A stretch of 64,000 bases of DNA from Camarhynchus parvulus (GCF_901933205.1 NC_044590.1:11869501-11933500), one strand, 5' to 3'; positions 21,879 through 34,007 are shown, counted from the stretch's first letter. Program-made: numbers and translations. Notes: generated by a model not told the origin, from the sequence alone.

Positions 21879-21884
21879 ACTGTC

Positions 21885-23365
21885 TTCATGGAATAAAGGT
21901 ATAATTAACACATCCTCTCTATTGTCCATGCAGACGTGAGGGTTTCCTCCCTCTTTTTGGGGAAGAGCAACAGACTGCAGGCAAGATGATGAACTAGGTC
22001 CACTTTTGCTGCCTTCAGAAAGTTGTTTTTGGCTCAGAAATGTGAGATGAGCTGATAACTCCTGGTGAAAGTGGCAGTAAAATTCCCTGCCCAGTCCCAC
22101 ACGCCAATATTCACAGTTGCCTTTTTGCCCCACCTTCCCCTCTCCCTTTCCTGTTGCAGCTCTCATCTTTCACAGTGCAGGAGGCCATGAAGTTTATTTT
22201 CAGCCCACTGTTATACTGGGCTTTGGAAACAGCCATGCCAGAAGTAAAGCCCCCCTTGGGCTCATGGCAAGGAGCAGAATCCTTCATGGGCCACTCAATA
22301 CTCCCTCATCCCGTCAGTCCAGGTTACTTGCAAGAATATTTCTGTTGCCAAAGTTTTCTGTGATATTTTTTCAAACCACTCATAGCTTAGGCCAGTTTTT
22401 GACCACCCTCCTACCCCATGGACCTCATACACAGCACCCACCACACATGGGGTGCCGGTGTTCTGCAGATCCTGGAGCACCCATTCAAATATTCTGGAAG
22501 CCAAAAAGAAAGCAGGGGTTTGTGAATAAAGTGCCTTAAGACAGAAATCTAAGGTGCCTCAGAGTGTCAAGAGGCAGTGGGTCTCCCATAGGCCCCATTG
22601 CATCCATAAGGAATTCTCAGCTATCCCATTTCTTTGGTACAACATATCTGTGCTTAGATATCCAATCTGTCCCTGGGTTTCCAGAGTTCCAGAGCTCCTG
22701 CAGAGCTGCAGTGCTGTGTGTTTGTACAGACCTCAGAGATAGAGCAGCTCTGGGTTTTTACAGGGAACTCAAGCAATGGGAATGCTGATACCTGGAAGAG
22801 CTGATGGCTGGCAGCAGGAGTTGTCTGGGCTGCTTGGTGTGAAACATGTTTCCAGGTCCAGGGTGAGTGTTGAACATGAGGAAGAACAAAAGCACTCCAG
22901 GAAAAGAGGCAAACACCTCCCCAGCAGGGCAGCACTGGAGCGTGGCTGGATCTGGATCACACGAGCCCTGCTGCTCCAGAGAACGTTGGGCAGGGGAGAT
23001 AACTCAGTGATCTCTGTCCAGCGTGGGCTTCTCACAAATCAGGGATGAAAGCACTCACTGCCTGGTGCCTATGGTGCTCTGGTACTTGCTCACGTCTGAC
23101 TGGTTCCTAAGGCTGCACCTGCTCCTCTTCTGGAGGTCTGGTGGCACAGCCACTGCCTGAGAGCACCACATCTCCCTGGGGCTGTCAGACATCCCCCTGC
23201 CACAGCCCCCTTCCATCTCATTCCAGTGTTTTACCTCATTCTGCTCAGCAAGCCTCAAAGGCACCTGGATGTGGAGGGTCCAGCTGTCCCACCTGGTGGC
23301 AGAATCACCGTGGGCTTGGATGGCCTGTGTGACTGGTGGGGAAGGAGGTGTGGGAGGGTGAGGCA
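21885..23365. other. Non-repetitive stretch, nothing recognised
   Basis: No coding exon or repeat family could be supported. Confidence 0.35.
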
Positions 23366-24277
23366 TGTGAGAACAACTGCTCACTTTGAAAATCTGAAGA
23401 GGTTTACTAAACCTTGACAAAAATACAACAAAGGACTACATAAGGAAAAAGTTGCAGCAGTGGGATGAATACCACATGGCAGGTTCAGCTTCAGGATGGA
23501 TTCTCAGTCTTTTATACCCCTGGGGGTTGCATCAGCCAGCCCTGGCCCCTCCCAAAGTCTGTCAGTCAGCTCTTCTTTGCCATTTATCAGTGGAGACTGC
23601 TTTCTTGTAACTGGGTTGGAGATCAGGTGTTATCTGCCTCACCCCCTAAGCACCAAGCTTTTCCATTCCCAACTGCCCCATGCAAGGGGCACATGTGCAG
23701 CTTCTTTGTACCTGTCCTAGACAACCCCAGCTGTCTGATGGTAACAATACAGGGGGAGAAAGGGAACTATGGGGAGAACAGAGGACATCTAAACTACAAT
23801 AACTGTCACAGACATCTTTAATGGAAAATCCTTTCCTTAGGGTTTTTCCTCCTGAGAAGCTGAGAGACCTCAGGAACAAAATGTAAACAATGATTATCTG
23901 CTGCTGTGGAATGCAACAGGTGCATCTGTGATTGGTCTCACGCAGTTGTTTCTAATTAATGGCCAATCACAGTCCAGCTGGCTCTGATAGAGTCTGAGCC
24001 ACAAACCTTTGTTATCATTCTTTCTTTTTCTATTCTTAGCTAGCCTTCTGATAAGATCCTTTCTTCTATTCTTTTAGTATAGTTTTAATATAATATATAT
24101 CATAAAATAATAAATCAGCCTTCTGAAACATGGTGTCAGATCCTCATCTCTTCCCTCATCCTAAGACCCCTGTGAACACAGTCACACATAACTATACATC
24201 ATTAAAGCTTTTCTTAATATTCACACAATAGTTATCCCTGAATTGCCAGAGCAAATCATCTCATTATCCATCTATAA
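23366..24277 (-). mobile_element. Older solo LTR, split by a younger LTR
   Basis: On the minus strand the element carries a promoter-like GGGGTATAAAAGACTGAG and ends in TTAGTAAACCTCTTCAGATT and a terminal TTGTTCTCACA. The younger LTR at 23804-24186 interrupts it. GAGGCA lies just outside both proposed ends (23360-23365 and 24278-24283), but the left-end sequence does not show the expected TG on its own strand, so the 24277 limit is tentative. Without the insert it would be about 520 bp. Confidence 0.55.
23804..24186 (+). mobile_element. Solo LTR, subfamily K, plus strand
   Basis: 383 bp, begins TGTCACAGACAT and ends CACAGTCACA, with the AATAAATCAGCC signal near 24110. Flanks are AATAAC (23798-23803) and CATAAC (24187-24192), a 6-bp TSD with one change. 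It is the only plus-strand copy among four of this family in the window. Confidence 0.9.
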
Positions 24278-24283
24278 GAGGCA

Positions 24284-27205
24284 GGAATGGCACTGTCCTT
24301 GGCCTGTTGTCACTCTGTCATGTCTAAATAAATGCCAACAAGCTCCAAGCAGTGGCCAGAGGAATTCACCAAAGTCAGCATCTAAATAAGGAAACAGTGG
24401 ACTTGGGAAGCTTGTCCATGGTGTGTGTGTGTGGAAGCAACATTGGCACAAGAAGGTCCCTTCCCCCTCCCTTCCTTGTTTGCTTTCATTTCACTCCTGA
24501 ACAAATGAAGACAACAGCTGTGTTATTTAACAGTGTGTGTTTTACTACCAACGAAGAATGGGCCTTTAAAACAGGCAAAATGCTCTGTGCCCTTCCAGGG
24601 AAATGTGGAATTGCAGGTTTGGCCAGGATGACCTAAACAGTATAAGTGCAGCTGGAGCATTAAAACCAGAGTTGGTGGCAAAGATGGCTGGGTTTGGCTG
24701 GACTAACTGGAATGCTGATCAAAAGGACAATTGTGCTGCTTTAGGAGCAGAGCCATTTGCCACATATTATTTTAATGGCAAGCCTAAAGGATTGCTGGAT
24801 ATTCAAAGACAGGGTCCAACATTAAAAAAAAAAACTAAAACCTTAAAATTTTAAAAATTACAAAATGTAAAAATTGCTACTATTTTTCCAAAGGTCACTC
24901 AGATACCATAACCATTGCTTCCCAATGAAAACCTTGGATGAAAACCTTGGGTGGCATCCAGGAGCAGAGGTTAATGGTGCTGAGCAAAGCATATGAGAGC
25001 AGCTCTGGGGGCCAAATCTGAGCTGACCTAGAAACAGCCACCATGGGTACCAGAAGGGATGAAACCACATCAGTGCACAACTCCACACCTGCTCAGCCAA
25101 AATATTTCCCCCATTCTCAGCGGACTGCTGGCATTTACCTCTTGGAGCTGCCTTGACCCCAAAGCTAGTGTAGGCAAACTTGAGTCGGGGGAAAAGAAGA
25201 GAGAGTTGAATATTCATGCTGCAGTTGTGAGGAAAGTTGTGTGGAGAATTACTCTGGCATGAATGACACAACACATCCAACATCTTGTCTGAAGCACTCA
25301 GCAAGGAAGCTTGAGTGTGCAAGGCATTTTGAAACCTAAATGGGAACCTTTGCATCAGCTCAGGTGGCAGTCAAAGGAGAGCTGATGCATCTTTGGGGTT
25401 AGTTTGATGCAAATGGGCACTTGAGAAGAAATGTGATGGTTGGTTAGCCAAAGGCAGCGGTAATGTGTGCTAAAAAGGCCATTGTATTGATTGAAACCCA
25501 TCTAGAAAACATCAGGCTGATGTAAAACATGAGTAATCAGCACAAGCTGAAGGCTATTTCATGGAGCACACCAGCATGTGTTTGTGAGCCCCCTTCATTA
25601 ATAAATCAATGGAATGTTCCTGCTGGCAGAGGGTTCAGAGCAGCTCTTGGGGAGCTGCTGCAGGAGGTGGCTCTGTCCCAGGCTGCTGGAGGAGGTGGCT
25701 GTGCCTCCAAAGGGCTGGTGGCTGCCAGGGCGCTCAAGGACACCGAGGGAGAGCAACCACTGGTCATGGAGAAGGTGGTGCTGGGACAAGATGCCACAGG
25801 GAGGGATCTGCCTGCAGCTCCAGGGCTCACTCAGGACCAGCAGCCAGCTCCTGGGCTGGGCTGGAGAGCCTTGCACCTCACCAGTGAGAAGGAAGTTGGA
25901 TTTCACAGAGCACATCCCTCACTCTTGTCCTGTATCCATTGCAGAGCTCTGGAGTGGCTCTTAAGACACCTCCACTCCACAGACAGTCAGAGATGCTGTG
26001 GGTGATGGGAGCCAGAAATGTAGAAGATTCTGGCAGAAGTTGCAGGTCAGAGTGAGCTGTGATGTGGCCCTTAAAAAGCCATGTTTTCTGATAAATGACT
26101 GAATTTTCTTTGCCTCCATGCCCTGCTCCCTCAACACTTCTGCTGCTGGTTACCTGATGGACTCAGACATTTCTGTCTATGGGTCCTTCTGCATGTCCTG
26201 GGGACCAAGTCCCTGACTCCTGAATGACAAGGGCCACATTCTCTCTCTCATTCTGAGACCATACAAACCCCTTGAGATGCTTCACAACAGAACTGACAAG
26301 GTGGATCTGTCCTGAGTCACGCGTGGGGTGCACACCGCACGTGAAATATTTTGCAATAATGGAGCACCTCTGCTGCCTCTACTCTGCATTTTTGTGATCC
26401 TGAAGCTTAAATTTTGCTCTCCCCCAGCCTTCAGAACTGATCTGGAGTTCTGACTTCCCCCGTGGTCTCTTTCTCACTACATGATTTGTGTAAAATGCAG
26501 CATCACTGTCCACAGCTGGTTTTGGAAGGAGATGAATGAGTGATTGGTCCAACTTCTTCCCCAGGGCATGGGGCACCAGTTCATGGATATCTTCCTCTCA
26601 GAGCTGGAAGCAGGGCCAGACAATGGTCAGAAATAAAGGTGTGTTCTGGCTGCCCTCCCTCCCCAGCACCCACCACATGCAGAACAAGGCACCTTTCAAG
26701 CACTTTTCCAAGCTGCTGAGGAGCTCCTGTCCTGGCAGCGTTTTTAGCTACCACATCCTTCCACTCCTGGCTGCCTCAGCCTGTAAACGTGAGCTAAAAT
26801 ATGCACTGGTGTGAACTGCAGATGCAGATTCCTGCTCCCAGCTTGCATCTCCTGGCTGCTCCAAGGCTGGGAGCAGCTTGTGCTGTGGCTCAGGAGAGAG
26901 ATTTTGGTGTGAGAGCGACCTAAATGGCTTTGGGATCTTGGGAATATTGCCGGCTCCATGCTGTAGGCTTCTCAAGCTTCCCCCCTCCTGATCTTAATTC
27001 AGGCTGATGGCCCTGTCACCACCAGGGGCTGTGACAACAGCTGACTCTGACGTGGCCCTGGGGTGTCCCCGTGCCTGGGTGTGTGCTGGGGCAGGGGTGT
27101 CACTGCCTGCTGTGACAGTGATGCTGCAGGACGTGAGGTCACCGTGGTGAGACGGCCATGGGCTGGGATGGCTCCTGGGCAGGGACAGGAGGGATGAGAT
27201 GGCTC
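24284..27205. other. Long non-repetitive stretch
   Basis: No repeat family recognised. A coding-like run at about 24640-24830 (plus) ends in an A-rich stretch near 24820-24860, which could mark a retroposed fragment, but no protein is recognised. GC-rich segments at 25600-25990 and 26800-27200 give overlapping frames only. Confidence 0.35.
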
Positions 27206-27210
27206 CTGCG
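27170..27210. repeat. Short tandem GC-rich repeat (left part)
   Basis: GGCTCCTGGGCAGGGACAGG appears at 27170, begins again at 27201, and returns to the right of the LTR at about 27864-27889. The LTR at 27211 landed inside this small array. Confidence 0.75.
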
Positions 27211-27837
27211 TGTTATGAGTAGAAAAGCTGTCCATTTTTTAAAAGGTTGCGGAGTTCACAGGTTGGGCCAGTTGCTGCCAGGGTGGAGTTCTAACTGTTT
27301 GTTGTTGTAATCACCTGTTGTTAATAGTTTTTCGTTAACTACCTGTTGTTGATGGTTGGGAATTCCGCTTTTTGTCGAGTAACACCCTGCTGCTTCCTGG
27401 AGGATGCCACCCAAAATGGTGAAGAGGAGGGGACAATGAAGTTGGCATGCAAATGAAGTCCCTCACCAAACCTAGCAAAAACCCCTAAAAACAATGAAAC
27501 AACAAGGAATTAAGGGATCAAAGTGGTGTCTAGACGTGAGGAACAAAATCCAGTGTCCACTAAGACCCTTTTTACCCCTCACCCTCACCTCAAAAGATGT
27601 CGGCTGGACAGAGGACCCCAAATGTCAAATTATAAAACTGGGAATCTCTTGGAATTCTCCTGAGGAAGGAAGCCCCAGCTCTGCTTACAGACCAGCAGAC
27701 AAAGCTGCACTCTTCCTCCTCCGTGCCGTTCCTGGGAGCAGCGGCGGTGTGAGCGCGACCCATCGGTTCTTCCCACCCGAGCTGATTTTTAATAAAAGCA
27801 TTAAAAAGGAGAAAGATCTCCTGCCCTGTTTATTTCA
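27211..27837 (+). mobile_element. Solo LTR inserted in a tandem repeat
   Basis: 627 bp, begins TGTTATGAGTAG and ends CCTGTTTATTTCA. The poly(A) signal AATAAAAGCA lies at 27791. Flanks are CTGCG (27206-27210) and CTGGG (27838-27842). Neighbouring repeat copies read CTCCTGGGCAGGG without interruption, so CTGGG is the likely target and a 5-bp TSD. The family was not recognised by name and is unlike the other LTRs here. Confidence 0.75.
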
Positions 27838-28013
27838 CTGGGCAGGGTGAGGCAGCAGGGACAGCTCCTGGGCAGGGACAGGAGGGATGTGGTGGCTCTG
27901 ACCCTGAGGCAGGAGCTGCGTTGTGGCACCGCAGTGCCAAGCGTGTCCATCACCCGTGGTGGAGAAGCAATGCAGGTAATGGGGTATGGGGTTGGAAGGA
28001 ATAGCCTCCTCCA

Positions 28014-28165
28014 TCCCAGAATCACAAAATGGTTTGGAAGGGACCTTAAAGCCCATCTCCTTAAAGCCCATCTCATTCCACCCCCCTGCCATGGGCAGGG
28101 CCACCTTCCACCACAGCAGGATGCTCAGAGCTCCACCCTCCCTGGCCTTGAGCTCTTGTGGCTGT
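28014..28165 (-). mobile_element. CR1 LINE 3' end
   Basis: CCCAGAATCACAAAATGGTT opens the element, followed by CCATGGGCAGGGCCACCTTC. An internal 17-18 bp piece, TTAAAGCCCATCTC, is duplicated in tandem. Confidence 0.85.
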
Positions 28166-28324
28166 GGTCACCCTGGGTTTGCAATGTAAAGCTTGACTTT
28201 CCTAAGGATCCTAGAAATCAATGTATAAATCAATGTATAAATCCCAAATTCACTCTGGAGCTCATGGCTTCACACCTCTGTGGTGAGCAAACCACAGGAC
28301 TCGTGTTTGAGCAGCACGTGGAAG

Positions 28325-28380
28325 CCCAGAATGGCCTGGGTTGGAAGGGGCATTAAAGATCATCTCATTCCAAACTCTGG
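28325..28380 (-). mobile_element. Short CR1 fragment
   Basis: CCCAGAATGGCCTGGGTTGG with GGGGCATTAAAGATCATCTC is the first 55 bp or so of a reversed CR1 end, about 160 bp beyond the previous copy and in the same orientation. Confidence 0.7.
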
Positions 28381-29514
28381 TTTTCTGACATTTCAGAAAT
28401 AAAATATTTTTGTGGGGCACTTTTTGAGAAAAACTTGCTGTTCACTTGCACACATAATGCTTCTTGCAGAGACCACCAAAAGCAAGATACTAAAAAATGA
28501 AGCAAACTATTCTTGGCCCTTTCACTCCTTCCACAATCAATTCATGCAGGAAAATTGAGGTTTTACTTCAAGAACTATGCATTTTTAATGGATTTTATTT
28601 ACATAATTTTTCTGTCTAATAAGATGGGTTTTAAATGCATTAACTGCAGCATAGTTCTCTCAGACCTTTGGAGAAAAGAAACTACAATAAAGATTCTTGT
28701 CTTCTAATATTCTGGATTTCAGGCAAAAAAATATACTATGAGATAGGAATGCTTAAAAAACCCATAGTTTCACTGAACAAGAAAATTCAGTTAGAAAAGA
28801 AAAAAAAAACTGTATTGGAAAACATCTATTTGCCCACAAAATAATGTAAAAATAATGAGTCCATATTCCTCTTTGATGTGTGTGGCACATGCTCCTTTAA
28901 GGAGAAATTCTGTATTTCAGAGATAGTGTGCATATCGTGGAATGAAACGGTTGTTATGGCAACAACTCTCAAAAGCAAGTACTTAACTGAGAAATGTGTT
29001 CCACACAGCCATAGAAAAATGAAAACATGAAAACAGAGACAGGAAGAATGGACAAACAGAAGCAGTATGAGATGGCAAAGCCATTTCTGATTTTCAGGCG
29101 CGCAGAGAAGCAGCGCTGAACCAGCTTTGGGGTATTTTTTATTTCAATTTAAAGCCTAAGTTTAAAGCTGCATCTGTTCCTGGAAGGTTTAATATGTCTT
29201 TTATTTGATGTTGGTGATCCAATAATTAAGAAATGCCATATCATATTAGCCCACTCATTTTGCTGTGGACCAGAGAAGGAGATGGTGTTTATTTGCTGCT
29301 CTGCTCCAACACACACCCAGCCTGGGGCATAGGGAGCCAGCTCTCCAGGGAATCTGCACCTCCAGGATCCCTGGCATGGCTGGATGCACTCTCCTGCGGC
29401 TCAGAGCTGTGTCTTTGGGACCTGCAGGTCAGAGGAAGGTCCTGACCATCTTCTCTCAACCAGCTCTGGTACCTGAAGGAGCCTGCAAGAAAGATGGACA
29501 AAGTATTCACAAGA
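28381..29514. other. AT-rich non-repetitive block
   Basis: About 1.1 kb with no repeat resemblance, few frames, and scattered homeodomain-type TAAT cores. It could be a conserved non-coding block; this is inference from composition only. It contains the palindromic site at 28950. Confidence 0.3.
28950..28966. promoter_or_regulatory. Candidate RFX X-box-like palindrome
   Basis: GTTGTTATGGCAACAAC has perfect 6-bp arms around ATGGC. It is close to the RFX consensus of GTTGCC and GGCAAC half-sites, with one half intact (GGCAAC) and the other changed. No promoter is known nearby. Confidence 0.3.
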
Positions 29515-29790
29515 GCCTGGAGTGCCAGGACAAGGGGGAAAGGCTTCAAACTGGCAGGGAGAACATTTAGATTAGAGATGAGGATGAAATTCCTCCCTGT
29601 GAGGGTGGGCAGGCCCTGGCACAGGGTGCCCAGAGCAGCTGTGGCTGCCCCTGGATCCCTGGCAGTGCCCAAGGCCAGGCTGGACAGGGCTTGGAGCTCC
29701 CTGGGATGGGGGTAGGTGTCCCTGCCATGGCTGGGGTGGCACTGGATGGTCTCTAAGGTCCCTTCCAACCCAACCCATTCCATGATTCCC
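29515..29790 (+). mobile_element. CR1 LINE 3' end
   Basis: From GGAGTGCCAGGACAAGGGGG through GGCAGGCCCTGGCACAGGGT and CTGGACAGGGCTTGGAGC to CCAACCCAACCCATTCCATG. The terminal octamer has decayed. Confidence 0.92.
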
Positions 29791-30774
29791 ACATTCTCTG
29801 ACCTCCAGCCTGGTCTGTGCAGCCCCAGCCACCTCCCAAAGCCCCGTGGGACAGAGGGACAGAGCAGAACTGGCTGCCCTGGCATTGCTGGTGTCTTCTC
29901 CCACCACAGCCACATCATCTGGACACCAGACCGCTACCCATCCTACAGAGAAAACCCCTCTGCTCTTCCTCTTCCTGGGGAAATGGCATTCCTGCCCCCA
30001 ATCCTCTCATGGGGTTAGCTAGGACAAGCCAGGCAGAGGTTGTTGTGGCCAGACCATGTTTTGTGTTGGGATCCATTTCCACATTTCTAGTCTGGCCATC
30101 CAGACTCCTTCAGCACTGGTAATAACTTCTAACTTCATCATCTCCCCCATTTCATAAGATTTTTGCATGGAGACCCCCAGGCAGGCCCCTGAGCAGCCCC
30201 TTTTGCCTCTGCTTCCCTGGCTGGTGACTTCATTCTGCACAGCTGGACCCACATCCCCTTTGTAACTCCTGTAACTCTTTCCACAGAGATTCTGGGAAGA
30301 ATCTCTATTGAAAGTCTGATTTCCCATCAGGCTCTGTATGCAATATTTTGTTTAAACCTAGACAGATTAGCTCCTCTGCTTCTCTCTATTTTCCTATTAA
30401 AATGATATTAAATTAGTTTTATGTGCTCTACTTTTGATAAAACCTCCCTGATATTTTTTTCCCATCTCATTTTGTATTTGCCTCCATGTCCTCAGAGGTC
30501 CACGTCTCAGGAAAATTTTCTAAGGTGAATGGAAGAGCCTGAAACCAGAAAGTGAAGCAGCAAAGTAAAAAATAAATTATTTTAAAAAGTCAAATATTTG
30601 GCGTAACCCAAACTGATCTTCCCAATTTCTTTAACTACTCTATTCCATACTGGTAGGGGAGTGCCTACAGAGGTGACAGAGCCATGGAAACTGGCTCAGG
30701 GGCAGAGTAAGAGGTGCTGGAGGTTTCACTCTGCAGTCAAGGTGGGCTCGAGGCATCCCCAGGTGGGTGCAGCA
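29791..30774. other. Non-repetitive stretch, nothing recognised
   Basis: No gene or repeat family supported. Confidence 0.35.
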
Positions 30775-30936
30775 GGTCAGCTGCTTTCCATCCACATCCA
30801 TCCTTATTTTTCCAGTATGACAGCCTCTTCCTGGCAGGAAACAAACGTGCTGGAAGCCTGAGTTCACCTGAGTGAGTGGTGGGGTGGCTCTGCCCAGCCT
30901 TGCTCTGGCTTTGCTGGGCCCAGCTGGGTGTGGGAC
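30775..30936. repeat. 162-bp direct repeat, left copy (S1)
   Basis: Matches 31341-31502 base for base without indels. About seven differences are seen, nearly all in the first 50 bp. It abuts the left end of the LTR at 30937. Confidence 0.9.
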
Positions 30937-31340
30937 TGTTGTATTTGCAGGCAGGAATGATGAATCTGACTCCATGTTCTCAGAAGGCTCATTTATTACT
31001 TTATAATTCTATAGTATATTAAAGAATACTATACTATACTAAAGAATACAGAAAGGATACTTACTGAATGCTAAAAAGATAATAATGAAAACTGGTGACT
31101 CTCTCCAGAGTCCTGACACAGCTTGGCCCTGACTGGCCAAAGAGTGAAAACAACTCCCAGCAGAATGCAATGGAACAATCACCTGTGGGTAAACAATCTC
31201 CAAACCCATTCCACATGTGAGCACAACACAGGAGAAGCAAATGAGATAAGAATTGTTTTCCTTTTCCCGGAGTCCTCTCAGCTTCCCAGGAGAAAAAGTC
31301 CTGGGCAAAGGGATTTTTCAGAAAATGTGAATGCTGCACA
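30937..31340 (-). mobile_element. Solo LTR (subfamily A) between 162-bp repeats
   Basis: About 404 bp; on its own strand it runs from TGTGCAGCATTCAC to AATACAACA with an AATAAATGAGCC signal. The core matches 1797-2214. The bases just outside (TGGGAC left, GCTCAG right) are not a TSD. Instead each side carries one copy of a 162-bp repeat. Confidence 0.8.
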
Positions 31341-31502
31341 GCTCAGCTGCCTTCCCTCCACATCCATCCTTCTTTTCCCAGCATGACAGCCTCTTCCTGG
31401 CAGGAAACAAACGTGCTGGAAGCCTGAGTTCACCTGAGTGAGTGGTGGGGTGGCTCTGCCCAGCCTTGCTCTGGCTTTGCTGGGCCCAGCTGGGTGTGGG
31501 AT
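31341..31502. repeat. 162-bp direct repeat, right copy (S2)
   Basis: Partner of 30775-30936, starting directly after the LTR. Confidence 0.9.
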
Positions 31503-34007
31503 GGTCTGGGATGGGATCCTGCTCAGGCTGTGCCTGGATGCTGTGCTGGGACTGCCCACACTGAGGCACTCAGAGCTGTCACTGCTGGGTGTCACCCCCT
31601 GTTTAGCAGTGCCAGCTGCTCCTGTAGCTGCTCACCCCTCATGAGATCCTCCTCCAGGAGGACAAACAGCAAAAAACCTGGGACAAAGTGGGGATGGCAC
31701 CTGGCTGCAGCACTCTTACCCCTCACTGACCTCCTCCAACCAAACTCCTGAGGATGCTGGTGACCCTCATGTCCACATCCAGGGCAGGTGCATCACACCC
31801 AAGCTCTCTCACTGTGAGCCCTTTCCTGTGAGCTGTGGCTCCCTCTCACAGTGGGGAAAGGAGGCATCTCCAGAGCCCAGGAATCCTGAGACTGTGCCTG
31901 AGCCAGGAGGCTGACGCTCCTCCAGAGCATCCATCCCTCTCCAGCGACTTTTCTGGAGCTCCTGCAAACCCCAAACTTCATTTGGGAGACAGCTACAGAG
32001 TGGCTGGATGAGGATTTAGCCAGCCTTGTGTGTGATGAGCAAAGAGAAGGATTTCTCAATCTAACCCAGGGCTGCCGAATCCTCCTTGGCACATAAGTCA
32101 CTTACACGTCCCAGAGGCAAAGCAAGAATTTGTAAATGAAAACTTTTTCAAATAAATCTTTTGTAGGATTTACAAACCTTCTGATCGGATTTGTAACTCC
32201 AGACACAGATTTGTATACTTGCTGAGAGATGTGAAGGATTTAAAAATCCATCTCTTGACTTGTGAAACAATCCAACGTTTTAGAAAGCAGGTAGCTAAAG
32301 CTAAGACTAAAAGCACACAGCACTTGGGCCTGAAGGTTTAGTGACAGGATTTATACATTAGAACAGGGAGATAATGTAACTCAGGTGTATTAAATCCTGA
32401 TTTATTAACAAACTCAGAAGTAATAGCTTTGCAAATAACTCCCGAGACATTTAAAAGCGCTTAACCCTTGGAGTACTTGCATTTGTCAGGCTGCCATCTC
32501 TGGGAATGTCAAGAAATATGTCTAAATAGATCAGGGAAAATTCAGCTGCACTGCAGACAAGCCCTGCAGCCTCTCTCACGGGTGTTGCTTCTTCCACAGG
32601 AGCCAGGAGCGATTCCTGAGGGTCTGGGAAGGGCTTTCTGCAGGGGCTGCAGACACTTCTGTCACTTTTCTGAGGGGCTCTTTGGTCTCCCTGTGCTCAC
32701 ACAGTTGTCATGTCTGCCTGCTTGGTGGCATGGGGCCCTGTCACAGCCTTCTGCTGACATGTCCCAGCGCCACCACAGCCTCTCTGCCTTTTGGGGTGAG
32801 GGTTGGGCTCAGGAACCTCTGTTGGGGAGGGGGTTTTGGGGGGCTGAGGTATTGGGGGAAAAGGCTGGGAGCACTCAGGGATTAGGACAAGCTGTTTCCA
32901 TCACTCAGGGCTCTGCAAAAAATACTTCTGGGGAGGTTCTCATGTATTGTCTCTTTGTCCTCTACAGCAGCCATAGGCTTTTCTGAGCTACCTCCTATCC
33001 AGGCTAACTGGCTTTGAGCTCCTTGGTGGGTGAAGATGGAGAACCTCTGCTTTGGGATGATGAGGAAGGATTTCATCCACATGTTCCAGCTGAGTGGTCT
33101 TGTATTTCTAAATCCCTTGGGTTCAGCAATGACCAGGAGCTGATTTCTTCCTGGTCACAAGCAATTCAGCAGCAATTTCACCTTTGACAAACCTGCTGGA
33201 AGACAAAGCTTTCCCCTGCAGGACCACCTCTTCTCCATTCACACTTATCCCAAACCCAGCAGAACAAAGTGGCATTCCCAGAGCAGTTGTAATTTTTAGA
33301 TAGAAAAACCATAATTACCTGAAGGAGTCTGTCAAAGCTGCTAATTCCCCTTTCCCCTTCCCTCTATGCCCCATTAACTTTTGTTTAGCATAAATGAATT
33401 CTCAGAGCAGTGGCACTGCCCAGGGAGCAGCGTGGCTCAGGATTGCCCTGGGCACTTGGCAGGCTCCAAACCAGGGAGAGAAGCCCAGGGTGTTTTCAGC
33501 TGGTGAAAGAGCTCAGTGCTGTTTGTGTCCAAACTTGCCTGCAAGCAAAATGACCATTCACAACAGCTTGCTCTGTTAGTGGTGTAAAGTGCACTAGAAA
33601 ATGATTGTGAAAATAATAGCTACTTCTTGATGAGAGAGCCAAGAGCAGCAGCAAGGGCTGGAGCTGCGTGCGGGAGGAGCTGGAAGGGAAAAGGCACTTG
33701 ACACCCTCATGGGTTCAGCTTGCACGAACAATTAGACAGCTTTAAAACGTCTCTCTTGTTCCTCTGCTGAGCTGTTCTCTATTCCTCCTGTTTGGCTTTT
33801 GCACAAATGGCTGCTCATTATTTTTGGGATGTTTTTTACCCTGCTTTGATCAGGACTGGTTCCACACATTGTGGGAGCACCCAGGATCCAGCCACTGAGG
33901 ATGTGTGGGTGAAGCTCTCCTCCTGCTGAGGGACATGGGCCACTGCCCCAACCCAGTCACTGCAGCAGCTCCAAGGGTCTCTCCCTGACCTCTCCACTTG
34001 TTTTGTT
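31503..34007. other. Long non-repetitive stretch
   Basis: GC-rich at both ends, with an AT-rich block at about 32100-32470 that carries several AATCC/GGATTT motifs and no repeat resemblance. No coding exon recognised. Confidence 0.35.

Noticed and set aside
24603..24854. Coding-like plus-strand frame ending in an A-rich stretch
   Set aside because: No recognised protein, no TSD around the A-rich end and no splice signals, so it is not listed as a gene.
29289..29918. A 209-codon minus-strand frame
   Set aside because: Antisense of a CR1 3' end. The same peptide pieces recur at other CR1 copies (38441, 63412).
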